19,197 bases of DNA, from positions 1-19,197 of the forward strand of contig DATJXG010000166.1 of the NCBI GenBank assembly GCA_035500455.1, written 5' to 3'. Every line of letters begins with the position of its first letter. Position 1 is the stretch's first letter. Source of the stretch: DATJXG01 sp035500455 (lineage in GTDB: Bacteria; Acidobacteriota; Terriglobia; Terriglobales; Acidobacteriaceae). Positions 12,037 to 19,197 of this stretch are shown piece by piece. Both the position numbers and the translations under genes were made by a program. The notes beneath the pieces are model-generated. The model made no database searches and was not told where the DNA came from. It worked only from the letters and a program-made list of their open reading frames with translations.

Positions 12037-13329
12037 TTAAATCACCCAGTCCAGGAATTTGTACCAGGCGCCGGCCAGCGGGAGGAACCACGGCTTGCCG
12101 TTGTAGAGTCCGAGCGGCGCGCCGGGAAAGGCGATTTCGCTGAATGGATTGTCGGGCTTCTCCCCGGCCATAAATTCGGCCATCTTCTGGCCTTGATAGG
12201 TCGCCATGGCAACGCCGTGCCCGGCATATCCCACGGCGAAGTAGATACCGTTCAACTTCCCCGCGTGCGGCATGATATCGAAGGCGAAATCGAGCGTGCC
12301 GCCCCAAACGTATTCCGTCTTCACCTCCTTTAACTGCGGGTAAACCTGGAGCATGCCCTGCCGCAAGATCTCGGCGCTCTGCCGGATGGTGTCCGCAGTT
12401 TCCGGGAAAAAAGCGGCGCGGCCGCCGAACAGCATGCGGCGATCAGGTGTGAGCCGGTAATAGTAGAGGTAGTTCTTGGAGTCGTAAATCATCCGGTTGC
12501 GCGGGCTGAGTTCGCCGGCCAACTCCTGGGGTAGGACTTCGGTGGTTATGATGTAAGAGCCGATGGGAATAATTTTCTTGCGCAGGGCCGGTGTGGCATC
12601 GCCCGTATAGCCGCTGGTGGCCACGAACACGTCGCGCGCCCAGATTGTCCCCTGTGATGTAGTAACCCGCCAGCCCTGCATTCCTGCGCGCGCTTCGCGC
12701 TCGACGCGCTGCACTTGCGCATTTTCGTAGATGGCCGCGCCCGCGCCCGCCGCCGCCCGCGCCAGGCCGGCAACGTACTTAGCCGGGTTCAGTCCGGCGC
12801 TGACTTCATCCACCATGCCGCCGAAGTAGATATCTGAGCCGATCTCCGCCCGCAACTCGTCTCGCGGAACAACGCGCAGGTGGTGATTGAACTCCCGTGA
12901 AATGACCTCCACCTGCCGGGCGTAGTCATCGAAATGCTTTTGTTTGCACGCGACTTCCAGATGGCCGCTGCGGGAGAAGTCGCAATCAATCCCTTCCTCG
13001 TGAACGATGCGCTCAACACAGGCAATGGTGGCGAGAGAGGCGGCATACATACGGCGCGCCAGATCGCGCCCGTACATGGAGATCAGCTTGTTGACACCCA
13101 GTTTCAGCCCGGTGAGCACCATGCCGCCGTTGCGGGAGCTGGCGCCCCAACCGATGGTCTGCGATTCAAAGACTGCGACCTTGGCGCCGCGGCCGGCCAG
13201 GGTGCGAGCCGCCGAGAGCCCGGTGAAGCCAGCACCGATGATGGCGACGTCCACCGCTTCCGGCAGCGGGCGGGAGCGGCTGACGTCGGGCATGGTGACG
13301 GTAGTGAGCCAGTAATTTTGTTCGAGCAT
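12037..13329 (-). CDS. FAD-dependent oxidoreductase of the DAO (glycine/D-amino acid oxidase) family
   Basis: 430 residues. The family oxidises amines or amino acids through FAD; the closest general resemblance is to gamma-glutamylputrescine oxidase (PuuB/OrdL). The Rossmann motif VAIIGAGFTGLSAARTL (28-44) is followed by the glutamate that binds the ribose (VFES, 53-56) and WGASSRNGGMV (61-71), the flavin-contacting block of the family. The C-terminal FAD motif is IYFAVGYAGHGVAMATYQGQ. Length is normal. I start at ATG 13329 because the upstream frame would run into the repeat doublet at 13336-13498. No Shine-Dalgarno is visible, and the repeat edge lies only 6 nt upstream of the ATG. It follows pyrD on the same strand, and the repeat separates them. 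Substrate unknown. Confidence 0.85.
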   Translation of the reverse strand: MLEQNYWLTTVTMPDVSRSRPLPEAVDVAIIGAGFTGLSAARTLAGRGAKVAVFESQTIGWGASSRNGGMVLTGLKLGVNKLISMYGRDLARRMYAASLATIACVERIVHEEGIDCDFSRSGHLEVACKQKHFDDYARQVEVISREFNHHLRVVPRDELRAEIGSDIYFGGMVDEVSAGLNPAKYVAGLARAAAGAGAAIYENAQVQRVEREARAGMQGWRVTTSQGTIWARDVFVATSGYTGDATPALRKKIIPIGSYIITTEVLPQELAGELSPRNRMIYDSKNYLYYYRLTPDRRMLFGGRAAFFPETADTIRQSAEILRQGMLQVYPQLKEVKTEYVWGGTLDFAFDIMPHAGKLNGIYFAVGYAGHGVAMATYQGQKMAEFMAGEKPDNPFSEIAFPGAPLGLYNGKPWFLPLAGAWYKFLDWVI

Positions 13330-13335
13330 GGATGT

Positions 13336-13498
13336 GTGGCGCGGGCGCCCCCGCCCGCGACTGCCGGGAGCTGCAAGTATGACATCCGCAGCCACGTGAG
13401 GCTGACTGCTTCCTGCGCGATGCGCTGCGAATGGGTTCCAGGCTACGCCCGGCTCTTCTATCGCTTCGCGGCATCGCGGGCGAGGGCGTCCGCACCAC
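13336..13498. repeat. REPIN-like inverted doublet
   Basis: The left end gtggcgcgggcgcccccgcc (13336 onward) and right end ggcgtccgcaccac (ending 13498) are 23-24-nt inverted copies of each other: the right end reads gtggtgcggacgccctcgcc on the minus strand. They bound a 117-bp interior. The element fills the whole gap between the pyrD stop and the oxidase start. The block GGGAGCTGCA inside recurs as GGGAGTTGCA in the element at 16735-16833. Confidence 0.7.
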
Positions 13499-13500
13499 AC

Positions 13501-14439
13501 TCACTCCGTGGCCAGAGCACCCGTCAGTTCGGCGACGCGCTTCACGTCGTGGTCCAGGCACCACTGCCGTAGCTGGTCCACGATCTTCTCCGTGGCCCGC
13601 GGGTCCCAGAAGCTGGCGGTGCCCATCTCTATCGCCGAGGCTCCTGCCAGCATGAACTCAACGATATCGACCGCGGTCGAAATCCCACCTATGCCGATCA
13701 CCGGAATCTTCACCGCTTTCGCGGCCTCATACACCATGCGTAGCGCAATCGGCTTGATCGCCGGCCCCGAAAGCCCGGCGGTCACGTTGGCGATGCGCGG
13801 TTTGCGGGTTTCGGCATCGATTGCCATGGCGATGAAGGTATTAATCAGGGAAAGTGCATCGGCTCCGGCATTCTCCGCCACCCGCGCCATGTGCGCGATG
13901 CTGGTCACATTCGGCGAGAGCTTTACGATCAGCGGACGCCGCGCCACCCGCTTGGTCATGGCGACTACTTCGTCCAGCGAACGCGGGTCGCTGCCAAAGT
14001 GAATTCCGCCGTGGGCGGTATTGGGGCAGGAGACGTTCAACTCGTAGGCGGCGATGCCTTCGCCCTCGTTCAGAATTTCAATCGTCTGCTCATAGTCCGA
14101 GCGCTGATAGCCAAAGACATTGGCAAGGACCACGATGTTCTTGATCTCCCGCAGCTTCGGCAGCTTCTCTTCGAGGAAAGCCCGGGCGCCAATGTTCTGC
14201 AGGCCGATGGCATTGAGCATTCCCGCCGCAGTTTCGTAAAGCCGAGGTGGCGGGTTGCCGGTTATGGGCTCGCGCGACAGCCCCTTCACTACAAATCCGC
14301 CTAAGCGGTCGAGGTGTACCACGTCCTCAAACTCCACGCCATACCCAAAAGTGCCGCTGGCGGCGATCACGGGATTCTTCAGTTGAATGCCTGCGACGCT
14401 GACCGCGAGATCGGGCTGCCCGGCGGATGCGGGAGGCAT
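13501..14439 (-). CDS. pyrD: dihydroorotate dehydrogenase, class 1B-like catalytic subunit
   Basis: 312 residues, TIM-barrel FMN enzyme that oxidises dihydroorotate to orotate in de novo pyrimidine synthesis. Visible are NPVIAASGTFGYG (22-34), FVVKGLS (49-55), PPRLYETAAGMLNAIGLQN (64-82) and the class 1 catalytic cysteine C138 in ELNVSCPNT. IVKLSPN and IGIGGISTAVDIVEFMLAGA (FMN phosphate site), then GT in IEMGTASF, also fit. The class 1 Cys and cytosolic form without N-terminal helix argue for class 1B, which needs a PyrK iron-sulfur subunit; none is in this window. The start codon overlaps the stop of the upstream phosphatase gene in TAATG, so translation is coupled. Confidence 0.93.
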   Translation of the reverse strand: MPPASAGQPDLAVSVAGIQLKNPVIAASGTFGYGVEFEDVVHLDRLGGFVVKGLSREPITGNPPPRLYETAAGMLNAIGLQNIGARAFLEEKLPKLREIKNIVVLANVFGYQRSDYEQTIEILNEGEGIAAYELNVSCPNTAHGGIHFGSDPRSLDEVVAMTKRVARRPLIVKLSPNVTSIAHMARVAENAGADALSLINTFIAMAIDAETRKPRIANVTAGLSGPAIKPIALRMVYEAAKAVKIPVIGIGGISTAVDIVEFMLAGASAIEMGTASFWDPRATEKIVDQLRQWCLDHDVKRVAELTGALATE

Positions 14440-16127
14440 TATTGGCTGCTCTCCTGCGCGACGAAGGCCGCGGGTGTGATGCGGTCGGAAGGATGAAGCG
14501 GTGGATTTTTCATTTCCGGAGGGTGCTCGGAACTTTCTCCCCGGCGCGATGGAGCAAGGGCCTCGGTGAGCACACGGCCGACGGCATGAGTGGGAGCATT
14601 GATCCCGAGCAGAGACGCGAGAGTCGGGGCCAGATCAACCGGCTCAGCCGCGGTGCGGTATGTACCCGGCTGGAATGCGAGTCCATAGAAGGCCAGCGGC
14701 ACATGGGTGTCGTAAGTGTAAGGGGTGCCATGATCGGTGCCGTGTTCAACCCCGACCGTAAACGGCGGAGGCACGCCGATTACATACCAGCCTCCGTGTG
14801 GCGAGTAACTGTTGGCGTATTTCGTGCCCATGGGCGTGTTGGGGACGTTTCCGCGAGCGAGTTGCCCACGGGCGTAGAAGCCGCGCACTCCCAGCTGCTC
14901 CATGCCTTCGCCGGTGATGCGCTCCGCCTCATCCTCTTTGATCTTGAACGCACTGAACGCTTCTTCGTTCAGCCAGACGAGCGGGTAGTCTTCCGAGGCA
15001 ATGTAGTTCGCAACACGGCCCGGAGCTACTTTGGCGGAAATGATTCTGTTGAGCTGGGCCTTCCACTCATCTCCGGAGAAATTCCTGGCCGGAATATGCA
15101 ACTTGGCAGCGGCCACGGGCGCGGGCGAGACACCATGGTCGGCGGAGAGCGCGATCCAGATGTTTGCCAGCCCGATCTGGTGCCCGAGGAAGGCGAAGAA
15201 GTCTTCCAATTGATGGTCCAGGGCCAGGGCCATCGCCTGCATTTCGGGAGAGTCCGGACCGACTCTGTGCCCGAGAATGTCATTGGCCGATAGACTGACT
15301 ATAAGAAGATCAGTATCTGGACCGTTGCCCAGCTTTTCGTAAACCACCAGTTCGCGGGCAAACTCCAACTCGTAGTCGTTGGCGAAGGGCGTAGGGCCAA
15401 CCAGTTCATAGAAAGAAGCCGGCTTTTCTTTATCCACCTTGGTGCTGCCGAGGACGGCGCCGTTGCTGTCTTGCCATTCACGATTCAGGTACTTGTCGGC
15501 TCGCTTGCTGTTGTTGAAATTCTGCGCCCATGCCGGAAGTTGATCGCGGTAATAGGTGGAAGTCACCCAGGCGCCACTTTTGGGATCGATCCAGTAGGCG
15601 CCGTCGCCAGCGAATCCCGCGGGCAGCACCGCGGCGCGGTCCTTCAGCGAAACCCCGAAAACGCGCGATTTGCCTTGGGTGGCCAGCTTGAGTTCATCGC
15701 CTAAAGTGTCAGCAAGAAGATTGTGCGGAGAAGACCCGGGAGCGGTGCTGGAGATGCCCACCAACTTGGTGCCGTCGTCCTGAACCGCTGTGACCGAGCG
15801 CTTTTTTTGCGGGTCCCACCACTCGTTGCTGATAATACCGTGGCCGCTGCTGTAAGCGCCGGTCAGCAGCGTGGCGTGGCCGGGGGCGGTGCGGGTGTTG
15901 GCGTAGTCGTAGTTGCAGTCGGTAAAGTAGGCGCCGTGATCGAGGAAGAGGCGGAATCCCCCGGGTCCGAACTGATCACGGTAACGCTCCAGGTAGTCGC
16001 CGCGGAACTGGTCAATCACGATGATGACCACGAGCCGCGGCCGCGCGTTGTAGGCCGAGCCGAAGCCGGGCACCACCAGGCAGAGTGACACCAATACCGC
16101 AATCGCGGCGCGAAGCGGGAATCTCAT
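14439..16127 (-). CDS. PafA-like alkaline phosphatase / phosphodiesterase-superfamily protein
   Basis: 562 residues, exported (signal-like AAIAVLVSLCLVVPGFGSA). It belongs to the alkaline phosphatase superfamily with two zinc ions. Zn ligand D39 in IVIDQFRGDYL is followed by the nucleophile T80 in TRTAPGHATLLTG. SLKDRAAVLPAG holds K162 and R164, the phosphate-contacting pair that marks PafA-type phosphomonoesterases. Metal ligands continue with D283 and H287 (ANDILGHRVGP), D330-H331 (SADHGVSP) and the C-terminal HGTPYTYDTHVPL. The expected role is periplasmic phosphate release from broad phosphomonoesters. It shares TAATG with pyrD downstream. The C-terminal 40 residues are charged and Pro-rich, beyond the catalytic core. 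A divergent cytochrome gene lies upstream. Confidence 0.88.
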   Translation of the reverse strand: MRFPLRAAIAVLVSLCLVVPGFGSAYNARPRLVVIIVIDQFRGDYLERYRDQFGPGGFRLFLDHGAYFTDCNYDYANTRTAPGHATLLTGAYSSGHGIISNEWWDPQKKRSVTAVQDDGTKLVGISSTAPGSSPHNLLADTLGDELKLATQGKSRVFGVSLKDRAAVLPAGFAGDGAYWIDPKSGAWVTSTYYRDQLPAWAQNFNNSKRADKYLNREWQDSNGAVLGSTKVDKEKPASFYELVGPTPFANDYELEFARELVVYEKLGNGPDTDLLIVSLSANDILGHRVGPDSPEMQAMALALDHQLEDFFAFLGHQIGLANIWIALSADHGVSPAPVAAAKLHIPARNFSGDEWKAQLNRIISAKVAPGRVANYIASEDYPLVWLNEEAFSAFKIKEDEAERITGEGMEQLGVRGFYARGQLARGNVPNTPMGTKYANSYSPHGGWYVIGVPPPFTVGVEHGTDHGTPYTYDTHVPLAFYGLAFQPGTYRTAAEPVDLAPTLASLLGINAPTHAVGRVLTEALAPSRRGESSEHPPEMKNPPLHPSDRITPAAFVAQESSQ

Positions 16128-16232
16128 CGCGGCTTAGTTTACAAGGGAAAGGCGCGCAGCCCAAGCGAGTTCCATAGGGCGGGTTGCGCCTTCGCTTGAG
16201 CCCGCGGATTCCTGTGAACTCTCGAGGCGGAC

Positions 16233-16251
16233 GCCGGCGGTACCCGCCGGC
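16233..16251. promoter_or_regulatory. perfect 8-bp palindrome in divergent region
   Basis: gccggcgg and ccgccggc pair perfectly around tac, followed on the plus strand by atgttattttcttta. It lies 46 nt before the cytochrome start, between divergent genes. It could be an operator, a leader hairpin or a terminator-like structure. 16149-16194 also holds the inverted repeat aaggcgc/gcgcctt. Confidence 0.5.
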
Positions 16252-16297
16252 ATGTTATTTTCTTTACATTCAGACAAGACTTGCCCGGGAGGAAGAT

Positions 16298-16729
16298 ATG
16301 AAACCTGCTCTGTGGTCGGTGGCGGCGGCTTTGCTCGGATTTGCCCTGATAACCATCGTGTCGTCCTCGGCGGCGCCAGCCTCCGCAGCTAATGTTGCCC
16401 GCGGCAAATATCTGGTGGAGCGGGTGGCCCTGTGCGGCGATTGCCATTCCGCGCACAATGACAAGGGAGGGCCCGTGCCCGGGAGAGAGTTGCGTGGGGC
16501 TCCGCTGACCTTCAAGCCGGTGACACCGCAACCCAACTGGGCCGACAGTGCTCCCAACATCGCTGGCCTGCGCGGCTGGGACGACGAGGACGCGGTCAAG
16601 TTCCTCACCACCGGTCTGGCCTACAACGATCTGCCCGCGCGCCCGCCCATGCCGCAGTACCACATGAGCAAAGAAGATGCCGAGGCGGTGGTGGCGTATT
16701 TGAAGTCGCTTTCCCCCATGGCGAAGTAG
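16298..16729 (+). CDS. exported monohaem cytochrome c
   Basis: 143 residues. A signal peptide (MKPALWSVAAALLGFALIT, cleavage after APASA at residue 30) directs it to the periplasm. The haem c attachment site is CGDCH at 46-50. The likely sixth ligand is M123 in PMPQYHMS, with M118 as an alternative. The C-terminal helix AEAVVAYLKSLSP is the standard end of a class I cytochrome c. It probably carries electrons to an oxidase or from a dehydrogenase not in the window. The start is well supported by GGGAGGA a few nt before ATG 16298; the frame is open upstream, but that part is not signal-like. It stands alone, divergent from the phosphatase. Confidence 0.88.
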   Translation: MKPALWSVAAALLGFALITIVSSSAAPASAANVARGKYLVERVALCGDCHSAHNDKGGPVPGRELRGAPLTFKPVTPQPNWADSAPNIAGLRGWDDEDAVKFLTTGLAYNDLPARPPMPQYHMSKEDAEAVVAYLKSLSPMAK

Positions 16730-16734
16730 CAGTG

Positions 16735-16833
16735 GTGGCGCGGCATTTCTGCCCGCGCTTGAAGCTGAGGGAGTTGCACAGGTCCGCTCCAGTTCAGGAG
16801 CCTTACACACGCGGGCGAACGCACCCGCGCCAC
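16735..16833. repeat. REPIN-like inverted doublet, short form
   Basis: gtggcgcggcatttctgccc (16735 onward) and its inverted partner gcgaacgcacccgcgccac (ending 16833) bound a 52-bp interior. The outer 9 bp, gtggcgcgg/ccgcgccac, pair perfectly. It resembles the 13336-13498 element in both ends and in the GGGAGNTGCA core. It fills most of the gap between the cytochrome and yggX genes. Confidence 0.65.
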
Positions 16834-16868
16834 ACGTTCGTGTGAGATAATTTGGGCACGAGGAAGAG

Positions 16869-17147
16869 ATGGCAGCGCATAAAGTACTCTGCGTCAAACT
16901 GAAAAAAGAACTACCCGGACTCGATGAACCTCCTTTCGACACCGCGCTGGGCCAGAAGGTCTACGAGAACGTCTCCCAGGACGCCTGGAACATGTGGACC
17001 GAGCATTGCAAGATGCTGCTGAACGAATACCGCCTGAACCCAGCCCGCAAGGAAGATCAGGCCGCCATCGTGCAGCAGTTGGAGCAGTATTTCTTCGGAG
17101 AGGGCTCCGCAGCTCCCAAGGAATACGTTCCACCCACCCAAAAGTAA
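16869..17147 (+). CDS. yggX: Fe(2+)-trafficking / oxidative damage protection protein YggX
   Basis: 92 residues, the usual YggX length. Family signatures are K-x-x-ELPGLDEPPFDTALGQ (13-29), the V-YENVS-x-x-AW-x-x-W block (31-43), then H-x-x-MLLNEYRLN (46-57) and the C-terminal EYVPP. Conserved Cys is C8 in KVLCVK. In enterobacteria YggX protects iron-sulfur clusters from oxidants and influences labile iron. The start ATG has GAGGAAGAG just upstream. It is separated from the cytochrome gene by a repeat doublet, so an own promoter is likely. It lies 143 nt ahead of the phosphoesterase gene on the same strand. Confidence 0.92.
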   Translation: MAAHKVLCVKLKKELPGLDEPPFDTALGQKVYENVSQDAWNMWTEHCKMLLNEYRLNPARKEDQAAIVQQLEQYFFGEGSAAPKEYVPPTQK

Positions 17148-17289
17148 GCAGCGGCTGCGGTCGAAGACTTCTGCTTTTCCCTCATTCCGCATCGCCCAGC
17201 CGGCGCGAGTCACAAAGGTAACCACAGCTGCACTAAAATCTGTGCAACTTTCATCACCCTGTAACATGGCCTTTCTACAATTTTGGGTG

Positions 17290-18066
17290 ATGAGTACGGC
17301 TTTCTACGACACGCTCATCCTCTCGGACCTGCATCTTGGATCGGAGATCAGCCGCGCCCAGGATGCAACCCGCATGTTGCGCCAGAATCTTTTCCGCCGC
17401 CTTATCCTGCTGGGCGACATTTTTTCCGATCTCAACTTCCGCCGCCTCACCAAAGACCACTGGAAATTTCTGAGTTACATCCGCAAGCTTTCCAATCCCA
17501 AGCGGGACGTGGAAGTCGTGTGGGTGGAGGGCAACCATGACCAGGGCCTGAGCAACATCATGTCGCACCTGGTCGGGGTGAAGGTCTATCAGGAGTACGT
17601 TTGGGAATTCCAGGGCCGGCGGCATCTGGCCATCCACGGCCACCAGTTCGACCGTTTCGCGGTGAATAACCTGTTGGTGAGTAACATCGGTTCGTTCCTG
17701 CACCTGCAACTGCAAAAACTGGACGCCAAGGGCAAGCGCTTCTCGCGCTACGTGGACCTGCTGAATACGCGCTGGCTGCGGCTCTCCACCAAGGTAACGG
17801 ACGGCGCGATCGCGGAAGCCCGCGCCCGGCACGCCGAGCGCGTCTTCTGCGGCCATACTCATGTGGCGCTTTACCGGGAGCGCGAAGGCATTGAGTATTA
17901 CAACTCCGGCAGTTGGACCGATTCCCGCCCTACCTACATCACGGTAGGAACCGAAGGCGTCCGCATTCACGAGTATGACGAGAATGCCGGGCACCAGGAT
18001 CCCGAAGAAGAAGCATCCGAAGCTGAGAGCCTCGCCCTGGCGGGCCCGACATCCGTAGAGAGATAG
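17290..18066 (+). CDS. metallophosphoesterase, LpxH-like (UDP-2,3-diacylglucosamine hydrolase family)
   Basis: 258 residues with all five calcineurin-like metal motifs: SDLHLG (D13, H15), LLGDIFSD (D43), EGNHD (N82, H83, D84), IHGHQFD (H116, H118) and CGHTH (188-191). The HGHQFD block and overall arrangement match the COG2908 group, whose members hydrolyse UDP-2,3-diacylglucosamine in lipid A synthesis. A charged, non-conserved tail (about 231-258) follows the fold. I start at ATG 17290 (MSTAFYDTLI), which places the first beta-strand where the family has it. Only gggtg is visible as Shine-Dalgarno, so an ATG at 17266 is possible. A non-LpxH phosphoesterase role cannot be excluded. Confidence 0.8.
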   Translation: MSTAFYDTLILSDLHLGSEISRAQDATRMLRQNLFRRLILLGDIFSDLNFRRLTKDHWKFLSYIRKLSNPKRDVEVVWVEGNHDQGLSNIMSHLVGVKVYQEYVWEFQGRRHLAIHGHQFDRFAVNNLLVSNIGSFLHLQLQKLDAKGKRFSRYVDLLNTRWLRLSTKVTDGAIAEARARHAERVFCGHTHVALYREREGIEYYNSGSWTDSRPTYITVGTEGVRIHEYDENAGHQDPEEEASEAESLALAGPTSVER

Positions 18067-18168
18067 ATTCGCTACGCCTCAGATTTATCCCTTTCCCTAG
18101 GTGCCGCGTTTGAGAATGCGACGGAGACGCACCCGAACTACCTCCCTACGCAAGCCACAAGCTTCAGT

Positions 18169-18462
18169 TTAGTGATGGTCGTGGTCATGATCGTGGTCGT
18201 GATCATTGTCGCCATGGCTGTGCCGCCAGTTCCAGTAGTTCTTCTGGTCATCCTGGTTGAGCTTGCGGAAGTCGCGGTGTGGATCGTGATGAGTTTCGAC
18301 GGCCCACTGGTTGTAGTACACAACTTCGTTATTGTCCCAGCGATGATAGTCGTGGTTGTACGGGTCATAGACCCGGTAGTAGTGGTGCTCGGCGCAGCCA
18401 GTGGTCACCAGCGGCGCGGCGAGTACGGCGGATAACAACAAACCGCCAATGTATCCCCGCAT
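18169..18462 (-). CDS. small lipoprotein with His/Asp-rich tail
   Basis: 97 residues. The lipobox VTTGC puts the acylated Cys at residue 23 after a hydrophobic signal (GGLLLSAVLAAPLV). The mature part is dominated by Tyr, His, Asp, Asn and Trp and ends in DNDHDHDHDHDHH, an alternating His/Asp run able to bind divalent metals such as Zn, Ni or Cu. A Trp/Tyr-rich middle (NEVVYYNQWAVETHHDPHRD) resembles small periplasmic proteins of unknown function. AGGAGG lies about 10 nt before the ATG, giving a firm start. It is monocistronic and convergent with the phosphoesterase gene. Function unknown; metal buffering is an inference from composition. Confidence 0.75.
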   Translation of the reverse strand: MRGYIGGLLLSAVLAAPLVTTGCAEHHYYRVYDPYNHDYHRWDNNEVVYYNQWAVETHHDPHRDFRKLNQDDQKNYWNWRHSHGDNDHDHDHDHDHH

Positions 18463-18717
18463 ATTGTTGTCCCTCCTGAGTTCAGAACACGCTCCATCGA
18501 GGTTTGTTGCGAACTGAGGCCCAACCGTTGCATGGGTTTGTTTGCAGCCACTTAGGCGGTGGGGGCTGTGTCACAATTTCATCGACTGGGAAAAATTTCA
18601 CCTGCCTGGCAGAGAGCAGATCGAGAAGGCGGCCGTCTGGACGCGGCATCGGCAAGAGAGTATCTTGCACCCACGGCATCTTTATGCGGCTTTGTTAGGA
18701 AACCGAAAGAGGAACTC

Positions 18718-19197
18718 ATGGCCTTGATGCGAACTTCCAACCCAGCTCTGAACGCGAACGCGTTCCGTACCGAACCGGCGCTGGGCGAGACGATGACGAT
18801 TTCAGGCACGGTGAACAAGACCGGGATTCTGCTGATCTGCGCGGTGGTCACCACGGTCTGGAGTTGGAACCGCTTCCTGGATGCTCCGCAATCGGCGCTG
18901 CCGCTGCTGGGGATCGGGGCCATCGGCGGCTTTATCGTCGCATTGGTCACGGTGTTCAAAAAGACCTGGGCTCCGGTTACGGCCCCGCTCTATGCCCTGT
19001 TGGAAGGACTGGTGCTGGGTTGCGTCTCCAGTTTCTACGAGGCTAGCTTCCACGGTATCGTGCTGCAAGCTGTGGGTTTGACCTTCGGCACGCTGGTGGC
19101 GTTGCTGCTGGCTTACCGTTCAGGATTTATCCGCGCCACCGAGAATTTCAAGCTGGGGGTCGTGGCGGCCACGGGCGGCATTGCGCTGCTTTACCTG
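18718..19197 (+). CDS. Bax inhibitor-1/YccA-type membrane protein (5' part)
   Basis: The first 160 codons, running off the window end. The protein begins MALMRTSNPALNANAFR with a cytoplasmic N-terminus. Hydrophobic helices follow: about 36-50 (KTGILLICAVVTTVWSW), 60-76 (LPLLGIGAIGGFIVALV), 86-104 (APLYALLEGLVLGCVSSF) and 112-130 (IVLQAVGLTFGTLVALLLAY), with another starting near 146. P-L-YALLEG-L-LG and FYEASFHGIVLQAVGLTFGT are signatures of the bacterial BI-1-like group (PF12811-type). These are multi-pass inner-membrane proteins of unclear function, possibly ion leak or stress tolerance. The start is fixed by AGAGGA 5 nt before the ATG. The 240-nt gap upstream has no recognised gene. Confidence 0.85.
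   Translation, partial: MALMRTSNPALNANAFRTEPALGETMTISGTVNKTGILLICAVVTTVWSWNRFLDAPQSALPLLGIGAIGGFIVALVTVFKKTWAPVTAPLYALLEGLVLGCVSSFYEASFHGIVLQAVGLTFGTLVALLLAYRSGFIRATENFKLGVVAATGGIALLYL

Noticed and set aside
13330..13500. 57-residue N-terminal extension of the FAD oxidase
   Set aside because: It is translation of the REPIN-like element, and the family begins just before the Rossmann strand.

Overview
The window looks like a stretch of a GC-rich (about 60%) Gram-negative chromosome, most likely an acidobacterium (Terriglobia/Koribacter-like). This is inferred from three things: the gene families (outer-membrane barrel, TTG starts, PafA-type phosphatase, LpxH-like hydrolase, BI-1 protein), the many short palindromic repeat families between genes, and several secreted proteins resembling acidobacterial hypotheticals. 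No rRNA, tRNA, CRISPR array or intact prophage was seen.

Layout. 1-1550 is a graveyard of mobile DNA. Two 90-bp structured repeats in inverted orientation (98-187 and 1156-1245) bracket an IS3-type transposase tail and what looks like the last 58 residues of a polymorphic-toxin-like protein, followed 1 nt later by a small gene in the position of an immunity gene. Next come a frameshifted REP-associated (IS200-like) transposase remnant and a REP-like double hairpin. 1695-3335 (+) holds an RmlD-type dTDP-sugar reductase and an outer-membrane barrel with a TTG start. 3469-8055 (-) holds a two-domain retropepsin-like protease, a DegT-type aminotransferase and a siroheme nitrite/sulfite reductase. 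8521-10435 (-) is a likely operon of a Cys-rich conserved protein and two tandem secreted paralogs. 10776-11827 has a CheX-like phosphatase convergent with a three-repeat protein carrying a natural His6 run. 12037-16127 (-) has a PafA-like phosphatase translationally coupled to pyrD, then a FAD amine oxidase. 16298-19197 has a monohaem cytochrome c, YggX, an LpxH-like phosphoesterase, a His-rich lipoprotein (-) and the first 160 codons of a BI-1/YccA-type membrane protein.

The most interesting signal is the leader of the nitrite/sulfite reductase gene (minus strand, about 8319 to 8056). An 18-codon ORF, MCLCCCMPMSAGAWRILT, has Cys at codons 2, 4, 5 and 6. It is followed 24 nt later by a perfect 11-bp hairpin with a T-rich tail, placed just before the Shine-Dalgarno of the reductase. 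This is the architecture of a cysteine-responsive transcription attenuator, and it suggests the reductase is the assimilatory sulfite reductase. Polycysteine leader ORFs are known as cysteine attenuators in mycobacteria; I know of no described acidobacterial example.

The intergenic spaces also hold at least four repeat families: the 90-bp element, a GTAG-type REP, 9-nt-unit arrays beyond the 3' ends of minus-strand genes, and REPIN-like inverted doublets bounded by GTGGCGCGG/GTGGTGCGG-type ends.
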